Assembly (NCBI GenBank): GCA_007922225.1
Contig: ML680053.1
Location: 12,913,036-12,977,035, forward strand
From: Emydura subglobosa
Taxonomy: Eukaryota > Chordata > Testudines > Chelidae
Direction of reading: 5' to 3'
DNA: 64,000 nucleotides
The notes beneath the pieces were generated by a model. That model did not search any database. It was not told the origin of the DNA and saw only the letters and a list, made by a program, of their open reading frames with translations. Made by a program: the position numbers and the translations under genes. Shown piece after piece: positions 26,001 to 38,000 of the stretch (position 1 is the first letter of the stretch; each line of letters opens with the position of its first letter).

Positions 26001-29000
26001 TAGGCTGCTGAGACATTCTAAATCTTTCTCTGGCCCAATTAATAATAAATTATTCAGTTATTTAATTAAAGTGGAACAACTTCAACAGGAGAGATTCCCA
26101 ATGCCCCATAGCCAAGCGGTTATAGCACTCGTCCGGGAGATGGCAGATCCCTGTTCAAATCCCTTCTCCTCACCAGGCAGAGGGGGACTTGAACCACAGG
26201 GTCTCTCACGTCCCAGGTGTGCACCCTAAGCACTAGGCTAAAGGAAGTTCTCCTTCGCTTCCTGCCCTTGGCCCCAGCTGGAGCCCTTACCTGGAGGGGC
26301 CCGATTGAGTAGGAAGCCTTTGAGCTCACCTACTGGACTGGGCCTGGCACACGACTCTCTGGTTTGTGAATTGCTCTGGGGCTTAGGCAGGAGATAGGTG
26401 GCCGGACATCTAGAGAGAGGCAGCAGACAGCATGCCCCGAGGCAGAAACAGGTGCTGAGGAAACTTTTATTGCAAAAAATCTTAGGCACCACGAGTTGAG
26501 GCACCTGCAGAGTTTTGTAGACTGCAGTGGAGCACAAACTGGGATTTAGGTACCTAAATCTTGGGTTTAGGTATCCAAGTAATCTTGTGGGTCCCACACC
26601 TACAGACTAAATAGACATAGGGTAGGAGACAGGAAGCATTCTCATTCCCGTTTTACAGATGGGAATTAGCCCGAGGGAGATTAAGTGACTGGCCCACGGT
26701 CACACAGTGTATGCCTACACCGCCTGCAGCAGTGAGCCTTCCAGCTCAGTTTGACACACTTGGGGTAGTGGGGCTCACACTTCTGCCCTAAAATAGCTAT
26801 GTAGACATAGTGGCTCAGGCTGGAGTTGGGGCTGACCTTCTGTATGACACTTTCCACTGAGCCCCTTTTTCAAGGATCACCATCCCTAAATATTCTGTCA
26901 AATCACTGCCCTCTCCTCTTTCAAATCCCTCCTTAAGAACCACATGATGTCAACGGGGATTTGCCAACTGACAGTGGCTAGGGAGGTGGCCGGTAGGGAT
27001 TATTGATATATTTCTTTAATTTCTAACAATATTTCTCCCATTACTTCCTGCTGTGTGTTACAACGCCTTATGGTGTTTTGTCTTCCGTTAAGCCCTGATC
27101 CAGCAAAGAGCTCTGTGCTGATGAAACTCTGAGACCCACTGACTTCAACAAGACTCTACAGAAGGATCTTCCTGGAGTTTGCTGCAGGAACAGAGTCTTA
27201 GTTTATAAAACCTTCAGTGAGAGCTGTCTCTTCTTATGTTTTCTATAGTACTTAATACAGTGGGGTTCTAATACTGATAAGGGACTCTGGGCTCTACTAT
27301 AATATAAATAACAGCAATAATAATGATAATAAATAGTTATGAGGATTATCTAATTTCTACTACAAAGCCAATCAATATTTTGATAACAATTACACCTAAG
27401 TAACGTATAATCAAACTTACATAGATATGGTTAAAATGAGTACAACTGTAGTTTAATTGTTTCAATTAAGCTAAAGTCTCAAAATGTTTATTAAAGATCC
27501 CTGAAATCTTTCCCACTGTACACTGTTCACCATTCTGTATTATGCTCCAAGAATTTTATACAGATTGTTTTATGCCACCAAAGCCATGGATGCCTGAAAA
27601 TGTTTTAATATTATTTTCCATTATTAAAACATCTAGCCCAGAGAAGTAATAATTAGTGGTTGTGGCTGACTGAAGGAGATGGCATTGCATGTAATACCTG
27701 AAATGTCAGATCATACAGACCTCTGGAAAGTGCGACTGGAACTTGGGTTCCTCAGTGCAAATTCTCACAAAGTTATTTTGTATAAATGGTTCCGGCTCTG
27801 CTATCCCCCCCGGGAAAGGCTCAGGAGCGTATTCAGGAAAAGGCTCTTCAAAAACATCTGGCACTGGAATATCCTCTTGGAGAGTTGTGTTAGGATGAAA
27901 GCAGCCAGGAGGATGTTCCTCCAGGTTAACCTGGTACTTAAGCACTCCTCTACAGGAAACAGAGGAAACAAAAAACCAAAAAAAAACACTCAAGCAGTAA
28001 TCAAAATCAATCAATTTCTCTCTTAATTTGTAGAGGATTTTATAGATCGTCACAAAGCTGATCAAAGGCTGATATTCCATAAGCATTTTTACTTCGTTTT
28101 ACCTTCATGAGTTTGAATTAGCTTGAAGCCATCCAACAATAGATCCCTTTATCACTAAAGTGGAGGTTCTGCAGCCCACCTGGCACTCCCATATTGAACA
28201 GTTTCAAGCCTGATATTACTTGAGGTAGGAGAAATTGTGGGGGACTTGGAGAGAAAATAAACAGTTGCATTTCCAATTCAATCACACCAAAGCTATTTTC
28301 AACCACCCTCTATGTTACACTAGCCCTTGTTTCAATGCAATTTTAAAACACAAATCATCTAACAATACTGCAAAATTATAAACTCTCATCATTCAGTGTA
28401 TTTCATGTTTGTGCATGACAGCATCATAAATCAGCCATATTGTGCTTTTGAAGATCCACATGTCAAATGAAAAAAAGTCGTCATGATAGGGTATTCACCC
28501 CCACACTAGTCGCGAAGGGGTTAAAGAGGCCTCAGAAGTGGCCAATTAATCTTCATAGGTGCACCTGAAGGGAGGCCCAGGGATTTATAAATACTAATTG
28601 CTGGTGATGCCTAGCTGGGGGAGAAGCCAGGTAAGGAATATAAAGGGAGGAAGTTTGTAGTAGCAGAAGGCTACAAGGACAGAGTCTGTAATCACTCTCT
28701 GGGAGCAGACAGGTGGGCAGGAGGACACCCAGGAGGGAGAATAAGCCCTAGGATCCTGGCCCTGGAAGCCAGACCAACCTCAGAGGAGTTGTGGGGAAAG
28801 AAAGCCGAAAAGCCTGGGTAAGCAGCAGCCCAGGGAAACAGTAGCAAGGAGAAGAACCTGAGTTCCCTTACCACTCACTGGGAAATGGCACAGGGCTGTT
28901 GGAGGTGCCACCCAGACACCTGGTCTGGTGAGACTTTGATACCCTGGAAGGGAGGGGACTATATAGTGACAAAGTGACAAAGGGCTGAGTCACAAAGAGA

Positions 29001-32000
29001 GAGCACTGTAAATTATGGGAAGATAGACCACCTGCAGCAACAGACTGACCATTGGCAGGGAACGTCACATGGGAAGAAAGTCAGTACGCCATGCCTGGCC
29101 AGGAAGAGGACCACTTGCGGTGAGAGAACCCCACTACAGGCCTCCATCAGAGGTGTAGGAGAGAGAGAGAGACTGGAGCACTGGGCCTGGTGCAGAATCT
29201 GAAGCCTGAACCAGAGGCTGTGAATCAAAGTCAGGCCATGTTTTAAAGCAGATGCTTACAAGTTCACTGTTCGCTATATGACCTTGGTAAAGTTGCTGCT
29301 AGTGTACTAGACGCCAGAGATTTACGTAAATATATTTTTAGTTTAGTACAGATACACCATAATCTAGAACAAGGTAAGATGGTTTGACAGAATAATAGGG
29401 ATGTTTTGTTCAAGATGTTAGGAACAAGGTACAAGGGGACATAACAAACAAACATCATGACATATGTAAGGTTGATTATCCCAGCTGTTTGTCTCAGTCT
29501 ATAAATGTTGGTATACCTCGCCTTAACTTTTTGGGTGGCCAAGGGGACAACAGACACACCTCCTGCTGACTCAGCCATTCCTTGGCATGGGGCACTCATG
29601 TATTAATGTACTTGTGCAAGTTGAGCGAGTCGTTGGGACTGTGCCTTGAGGGCAATAAACCTGGCTGAGTGCCTGTGGGCTTCCTGTCTGAGTAACATCA
29701 CGGTATGCCGAATTAGCAGGCTGCACTCTCTGCTAGTGCTGATAATACTGGAGCTCCAAGGAAAGAAGCACTGAGCAGCTGTAATAGCTTAGCAGTTTTG
29801 ACAGCACACCACCCCAATGACATTCCACCCTTCTACAAAACTCAGGGATCCAACCTTATACTTCTGGAGCTGTGTGTGTTTATCAAATGAGAGTTAAATT
29901 TAATATAAATGTAAGATTTTACAGAAACAGCTAGAAAACAGAAAAGGGGAAAAATACTAAAGGAACACTAGAATTCCTTCCAATGTATCTGAATCATTAA
30001 GAAGGTGAAGAACTGAGGCAAGTATTTGGAGTACTGTGTCCAGTTTTGGGCCCCCCACTACAACAAGGATGTGGACAAGTTGGAGAGAGTCCAGCGGAGG
30101 GCAACAAAAATGATTAGGGGATGGAGCACATGACTTATGAGGAGAGGCTGAGGGAACTAGGCTTGTTTAGTCTGCAAAAAAGAAGAATGAGTGGGGATTT
30201 GATAGCAGCCTTTAACTACCTGAAACAGGGTTCCAGGGAGGATGGAGCTAGGCTGTTCTCAATGGTAGTAGATGACAGAACAAGGAGCAATAGCCTCAAG
30301 TTGCAATGGGGGGAGGTCTAGGCTGGATATTAGGAAAAACTTTTCAGTAGGAGGGTGATGAAGCACTGGAATGGGTTACCTAGGGAGGTGATGGAATCTC
30401 CATCCGTAGAGATTTTTAAGGCCCAGCTTGATAAAGCCCTGGCTTGGATGATTTAATTGGGGTTGGTCCTACTTTGAGCAGGGGGTTGGTATAACTCCCT
30501 ATTCTGCTGAAGCCCTCCTTTGCCACCCAAAGAATTTGGGCTTGAATTATATCAAAATTATGGACTGGGATGATAGAAATATAAGGGCTAAATTAGGCCT
30601 TTTAAGAGGCACAGTTTTGCTGGGGAGAGGAGGAGGTTTATGGCCTGTGTAGCTGTGCCTGGGGGAAAATGTGTCCGTCTGTAGCAGTATACCTCTTGAG
30701 TGCTGGGTACAATGTGGTGAGGGATGCTCCTAGTTACACCTTTGAAACATGTAATCAATGCCCCACCCATACAGCAGCCACCTTGGCGCTGTTTGGTTCA
30801 AGAGGAATCATAGTGGTGGCAGCAATATTCCCAATGCAACCAGGCCCTCCTGACAGGATACATGCTGCCAACACGGTCCAATGGTCAGGGCACTAACCAG
30901 GGACTTGGGAGGTCAGGATTCAGTTCCCTGTTTCACTACAGACTTCCTAAGTGACCTTAGCCAAGTCATTTTGATCCTACTGCTTCAGTTCCTCCATTTG
31001 TTGTATGGGGATAATGGCACTGTGCTACCTAACAGGGTGTTGTAAGGATAAATAAATTAAAGACTGTGAGGCACTCGGATACACTGGTGATTGGGGTGCA
31101 TAGAAGCACCTCAGATAAGACAGTAGCACTAGCTACGCACCCCACCAGAGCATTGGAAGCCAAAACTATGGCTTCCCCCTAGATACAATGGTAATGGGCT
31201 AGGTAGATGGGATAAGTTTTGTACATTCGGTCACCTCTACCACAGTGGATGCCCAAAGTGGGATAGTAATATTAAATACACACTTTTAATATTTGTCTAG
31301 TACAAACTGTCACACACAAGCCCTTTATGGTTGCACTTCACTTTGCCATGCATGAATTCAGCTACCAGTTAGCACAAGATAATCTAATAATTTAGAAGTC
31401 ACGCACTATAAGCGTGTATCTAGACATTATTTCTAACTCATTAAACAAAAAGTTGCAAAACCAAAAAACAACACTGGGTTAACTAGAGCTGGGTTAACTA
31501 GGCTTTCAGTGTTTCAGAATTGGAAGATGAGCAAGAGAATTTTCTGATGGGTCACATGACAAACTTCTGGTTTTGAGATTTCTACAAGTTAACTGATAAT
31601 TATGGGAGCGGACAATGAATTCATTGACTGAAACCTACTAGACATGGCTGACAACGTTCTGTACAACAGGCACCATTGCCAAGGTGGCATCTTTAGTGCT
31701 GTGCTATGAGTTCAGAAGCTCCTATGGTGAACTGCAATTCCACTACACTGATGGATTTCAGACTCTTCCATCTACTCCATGTTATCCTGTCATTAATAAC
31801 AACAATAAAAATACTTAACTCTTATATAGCGCTGTTCATCCATAGATCTCAAAGCATTTTACAGGTGGGGAAACTGAGACAGGTGAAGTGATTTGCTCAG
31901 GGTCTCCAATAGGACAATGGCAGAGCTGGGCACAGAACCCAGCTCTCCTGAGTCCCAGTTCAATGCTCCAGCTACTTGTCCACACTGCCTCTCTTGACAG

Positions 32001-35000
32001 CATGCTGTACTTAGCTGTGAAATTGACTCCAAAGGTTGGAAGACCCAACCTTAAAATTATCATGGAAAAGACACTAGATGATATCCTCAGGGAAGAGTTG
32101 AACAGAAATGGGCTAGAATTTCCTAAGAAAAATGTAGTAACCATTTTCCCATTGTTAACTTCTATTATTTTGGGGGAGAATCTGAAGAAAGAACAGAGCC
32201 AGTGATATTATTCTACCTTCTCAATATTCGTATAGAAATTTTGGTTTTATCATCATTAATATTGGGCCAGAAGTCAATGCCTATTTACATCAACTGAGAA
32301 TCTGGCCAATATCATTCATTATTATTATTATTAATGGTAGTGACTAAACAAGCCCTCAGAAAGATAAGAGCTCCATTGATCTCAGCACTAGACAAACACA
32401 TAAGAGAGCAACAGCTCTGAAGAGCTTAAAACTAAAGCTGGCTGAAATTTGTTTGTCACAAGATGCCCCTTTTTCCAGTTTGTAAAACAATGTTGACATT
32501 ATTTAATTGTTTTGTTTTTCTCAAAACATTCCATGCCTATTTTTTTTTCAATTCTTAACCATTCCTAAAATGGTTGCAGTACTCAAAATTGTATGTTTAT
32601 CAAAAAGAGAGTTGTTCAGTAAATACAAATCTTTACCAAAAAACCCAGTGTTGGGTGAAATAAAATTAACTATTTTGATAACATCTGGGAACAAAATTTG
32701 AACAAAAGAGACTGAAAAAGAATCAAACTTTATTTTTTTAAAAATGGTTCATTTCAAATACTTCATAAAGACAACAAATTTAAAAATTTTCATGAAACTG
32801 CTTTTGGATATTTTCACTTGCTCTACTGACAATCCAAACAGACAAAAAGCTGGAAGGAAAGGAATATTTCTGTAAACTGGGGAACTAAGGCACACGCAGA
32901 TTAACAGACTTCCCTAATTGGACCCAGGATGTCTGTAGCAGAGCTGGGAATTGAACCCAGATTTCCTGTGTGTCCTTAGGAAGAAGGCTACTCTTCCTAT
33001 CATAGCTGACTCTTCAAGCTTCTCTATACAGAAACATAGTGCACAGCAAACTGGGATGTAAATCTACCGCACACTAGCCTGCCACACACTAACTGGCCGT
33101 GAGGACTCTCTTGAAGACCACTAAAAGTTCTGTAGTGCACGTCAAAATGCACTACAGAGCGTCTATTGTCTGGCCACTTAGTGTGTGGCAGGTTGCTGTG
33201 CTGGAGAACTATACCCCAGCATACTACTCAACAAGTCTGTCTAGACAAATCCTCCCCTCCCCCTTTTAAAAGTGTAATTTGGTAATTTGTCAGGATTATA
33301 AAAACTTAATGTTGATAACAGTGTTTTTGTCTTCATGTAGGGTAACCCTTGACTTTCACTGAAAATGGAATCTTGAACAATCAAGTTATTATACATTCAC
33401 AACCACATTATATAAATCCCTGTTCTTTGAACATTATAATTTTTTTACACATGGTGTCCAATACACAAGATATTATCTACTAAAAGCGAGACACCATCAT
33501 GAATCCTTGTCCAAAGGCACTGATACTTTGAAAAACTATAAAAGCTATTATCATAGCTACAGACACTGAGAAAGCTATGAGCTGTTTGATAATCCAGTAG
33601 CACCACATTAGTCACTTCTATCTATTCCCACCTCCGAACAATCTCTGATGAAGACGAATATATTTGAAACACAGGAAAATAAAACTTACAAACATGTCCC
33701 AGATTTCAGATCACCAGGCAGAATTTAATAAAGCATTTGCCATTAAGACATCATTCCAGCGAAGCACTTAAGCATGTGCTTAACTTAAATACATTAATTT
33801 AATTAATTACTTGATATTTAGTCCTACTGAAGCTGAGTTTGCTGCAATGACGTATAATTTATGTTTGGGTTTTTTTGAGGATTATCGTGGCATCCTCTCC
33901 CTGGTGTCCCAGGGTGGGTTTTGCTCTGGTTCTTCTGGATCTGATCAAGGACAATGGGTGGGTAGAATCTTAAGAATTCTTCACCCGTTAGAAGATGTCT
34001 AAGTCCTTTAACAGCTATAACAACAACACAAGGGTCAGATCCTCAGCGGACGCAAACTGGCATAGCTACTTTGACCTCAGTGGATCTAGCCCAATCGATA
34101 CCAGCAGAGGAGCTGGCTCTAAATATTTTAGTAATCCTTACATTTTGTAGAGGAATGTCATGAAAGCATCTGTTTTGTGTTTCCTATTGACTTTTTGCTA
34201 TTGTTGGCTTAATACCAAAGCCAATTTAAAGTTTGGAGCATCTCTACATTAAGTCACTGAAATGCTTTGCAGGTCTTATTGCAAAAAGTACCACAACACC
34301 ACAACAGCACATGCATTAGTTATTAAAGCTAGTTTTCTTCTCGCCCCTGGGGTGAGGATGAAAGAAATAACAAATCATACATGACAGATGTTAGTCATGT
34401 CACTTAATGTGCTACTGGGAGGTGCTTGGATACGATAGTGACCCAGGCAGTATAACAACATACACAGAATAAAATAGAACAAAGAAATATCCCCGGGAGA
34501 GGATCTGGGAGGAAAGGGCATGGGATATCCTAAGAACATCCCCTTACAGAATCTTGCCCGAATCATTCCAGTGGTGGGAAGAGGCTTGTCTTCTGAAGAA
34601 TGAACTGCCATTCCCATGCAAATCTCAGACACCCAGAGACCCTCTGCCCACTCCCCCTGCTCCTTGACAGCTCAGCTTCTTTGGAGTCATGCTGACAGTC
34701 TTTCCTCCAGCTGCCAGTGCCTGGGGGTGCAGCCTTTAAACAGAAGATCCCAGAATGAACATGACCACAAAAAAAACCCCTAATGCGGTCCCTAGCAATG
34801 GTACCCCCACACACCACTGCTGCCTGCTCCCTACTCCGTTCTACAGACTCTACCCCATGGAACTTGGGCTGCTTACATAGCTACAGGCAGCACCTCATGA
34901 GAGTTGGGGACATCTTGAATAAAGACATCAGGGCAAGTTCCTAATCTTACGAAAAATGCAACAAGACATCAATGGAAGGAGGAGTGAGCACGACAAATTA

Positions 35001-38000
35001 ATGGCAAAACTCCCACGGACTTCAATGGGAGCACCATTCATCCTTCCTTTTTAAGGTCTCATTCAAAAGCTACCCACACAGGTTTTTCTCCATGGAATTC
35101 AGATTTTCCACTGCAGAAAGTGGTAGGTCTCCATTGACTCCACTGGGATTTTTAGTCAGTGGCCTAGATGTTTCAGTCCTAATGTCTATCCACTATAATC
35201 TACCCTTTCAGGCTGGCTGCTGAGAGTGCTGTGCAAAAAGACATTAGTTATCTGTTCCATCTAGCCTCAGGACAGCCAGGAATTAAGAACTGGTATTGGT
35301 AACTTTATTCAAAAAACTTTGACAATCTCTTGTCATATCCTTAGACTGTAAACTCTTTGGGGGCAGGGATCATCTTTTTGTACAGCACCTAGCACAGTAG
35401 GGTTCTAGTCTATGACAAGGGCTCCTAATGATGATAAAAAAATTCTGTGAATTTAAAAAAAGAACATGCTTCTGTTTGAAATGTTTTAGCCTCTGTTGTT
35501 AGAAGGTATACCTTACATTTACTATAACTGTCAGAGGGTAGAAAAAAGTTTTCCTTTAGTTTCTTAGTTTATGTGTGAGACAGCACTTTGTGCAGAGTCA
35601 TTGTTCACCAATTCTCTTGTATAGCTAGGTAGGCTCCAATCCTGTAATAACAGGGTTCTTCACAGGGAAACACCAGCCTTTTATTCGGTGTGAGATGGGG
35701 ACGTTGGTTTTTCATATCCCCCTGTTGGGTCTTTTATGCAGCAACAATGAGGGTCTGGGGGAGAACCTTTTTTTTAAAAAAATTGAAAGTGTTATAGTAA
35801 AACCACAAAAATAGTTAGGAATCATGGTCCAGTGTAAGAACCTGATACTTTGAACTCATTATTTTTTAGTTCATTAGATTTCAAGTTCACAGTGCTCTAT
35901 TTAACAGCTTATTCAATCCAGTAAGATCCAACAGCTACTCATTTTTTACCTTCAAACACTACTTATTGCTCAGTATCATGAGAGACAAGATGGGGGAGGT
36001 AATACCTTTTATTGGACCAACTTCTGTTGGTGAAAGAGGCAAGCTTTCGAGCCATTCGGAGCGCTTCAGATTTGGGAAAGGTAATTTCTCACACCAATGC
36101 AACTCCTGTATGTATTTAGCTGTGATTCTGAGTACCTTTCTTAGAGCTGAAGAGGAGCCTGTGTAGCTCAAAAGCTTGTCTCTTTCACCAATAGAAGTTG
36201 CTCCAATAACAGATATTACCTCACCTCCCGCATTTCTAATATCCTAGGACCAACACCACTACAACAATATTCCCAGATTCCACAGATGTTGGATGGAATA
36301 GGAATAAATATCCTCATTCAAGCATGGTTCTCTCCTCCCTGGGCCTGGTTCTCCCCTCACATCGGAAATAATTCCAGTGAAGTCAATGGACCAGATCTTT
36401 AGCTGGTGTCAATGGTGCAGCTGCTTTGATTAAAATGCAGCTGTGCCGGTTTACACCAGCTAAAGATCTGGTCCGAAGGAGTTGCATTCGTGTGAGAAAC
36501 TCCACAGTCTTGCACCTTGTTAGGATCGGATGGGAACAGACCACATTCTTCCAGTGGAGATAAAACCACAGGAAGTATCGCTGCAGAAGGCCAGACTGAC
36601 AACTTCCCTCATGGCCCCTGGTTGGTCCACACACACTATCGAAGCCCAGGAGGATCTGCCTCTCTGCTCACTCTCAGGCCCTCAGCTCTGGCTTGGACCC
36701 TCAGCTTCCACCCTTGAACTCTGACTCGAAGCCCCGCTGACTCTGACACCAGCTTTGACCTTTGGCTTCAGTATTGGGATGCTGACTCCAGCTTTTGGTT
36801 CCGGTACCCCGACTCTGACTCCAACTGTGACTTTGACCCCGAGCTTCGGTGCTTGAACTCTGAGTCTGGCTACAGATCCTGGCTTTGCTCTTTGAATGCT
36901 GGCTCCATCTCTGCCTCCTGTCTTCGGTACTTGGACCCTGGCCCCGGTCCCAAACTCCAGCTATCACTCAGATTCCAATTCCAGTTCTGACCCCTGACTT
37001 AGGGCCCTGGACTCTGGCACTGGCCCTGACCACTAGGACTGACTGCCCAAGCCCTGCTTCTGACACTTGTGTGGCCATTTACACCCATGGAATGGTTGTT
37101 TAAAATGGTTGGGAGGAGAAAACTAACTGTTGTGGTTATAGCAATGGGGATGTGGAGAAAAGAGAGACAAAGGGAAGAGAGTGACTTCACTTCACCCTTC
37201 TGCCAGCAGCCAGTCAGGGTGGCTCTGGGGGCAGAGCTAAACAATCTTTATTTTAGTTACCATTGGAACTTGGTGGAATGAGCAAGGAGCGGCATTTGGC
37301 TCAGGTTTTGACCATGCTGTGTTCTAATCTGCTGCACCAAATGATGCTCCAACCACAACACAAGCTTTACCTGAGCAATTGCCACTGTGAAATACTGACC
37401 AGCACAAGGTCAAGTCAGGAAGGTGCCACTTCGTTCCCTGCCTCAATGCCCTCCTCATTGTGCTTAAGGAACGGGGGTAGTTTATTTTGTTACATACCTG
37501 GAAACATGCACCATCAGCAGCACGTAGAAGATAAAGAAAAGGTTGTGTGTGTACCAGAAGATATCGTAGTTCGAAAGCCTGCAAAGAATAAACTGTAGTT
37601 TAATGCCATTCTCAGATATTACTCTTGATCATTGCTAGTTACAAGCACTTCTGTGTATTTAGGTGAAAATTATAGACAATATAGAAAAGTCATAATCCAA
37701 TTCCTTTGTGGTCCATATACATAAAAAATATATTCACATATTTGCACACATTGAGTTGCTGGAAAAAAGGACAGGGAACTGGATAGGCATGGAAAGGAGG
37801 GAAGAAGAGCAGGGAGTAGGAGCACATGCAGGGAACTAAGATATGAAGATTAGCCTGTTTTCCCAGGTCTCCACACAGCCGTTTTCCCCAGCCCTGCCAC
37901 CAGAATGGCTTCCAGGCCCCAAAACTCAGCCTACACCCACATCTCTGCCACCTACACTGGCTCCCGCAGACCACACCTGATGCTCTTGTAGACATTTATA

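Larger units (their letters stand above)
24930..27720 (-). other. NOX4: NOX4 intron 9
   Basis: A 2.8 kb intron holding the second hAT copy (25163-25647) set into a CR1 3' tip, an inverted tRNA-headed SINE pair (26100-26245), MIR-like sequence (26620-26720) and a possible L2 tail (27215-27345). The rest is unique sequence rich in short AT runs. Confidence 0.85.
27950..37497 (-). other. NOX4: NOX4 intron 8
   Basis: A 9.5 kb intron with two LTR-like blocks (28490-29240 and 29270-29705), CR1 (30010-30490), three MIR-like SINEs, a foldback repeat (33040-33235), an L2-like tail (35336-35470), a long inverted-arm element (35985-36240), a perfect-arm hairpin (36388-36474) and an imperfect GC-rich tandem block (36690-37030). 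Nothing recognisable was seen at 31120-31790, 32010-32860, 33240-34990 (apart from hairpin-type remnants near 34035-34115) or 37040-37490. Confidence 0.85.

Noticed and set aside
26109..26240. tRNA gene candidates on both strands
   Set aside because: A- and B-box-like words are present, but I cannot form a full cloverleaf by eye, and the inverted SINE arrangement explains them better.
26238..26597. 119-codon open frame on the minus strand
   Set aside because: It overlaps the SINE pair and unique intron sequence, has no recognised domain and lies in NOX4 intron 9.
27679..28026. 115-codon plus-strand frame over exon 9
   Set aside because: It is the antisense shadow of NOX4 exon 9, which reads clearly on the minus strand with splice sites.
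28692..29228. Cluster of 60-71 codon open frames
   Set aside because: They lie in an LTR-like repeat, are in several frames and have no family features.
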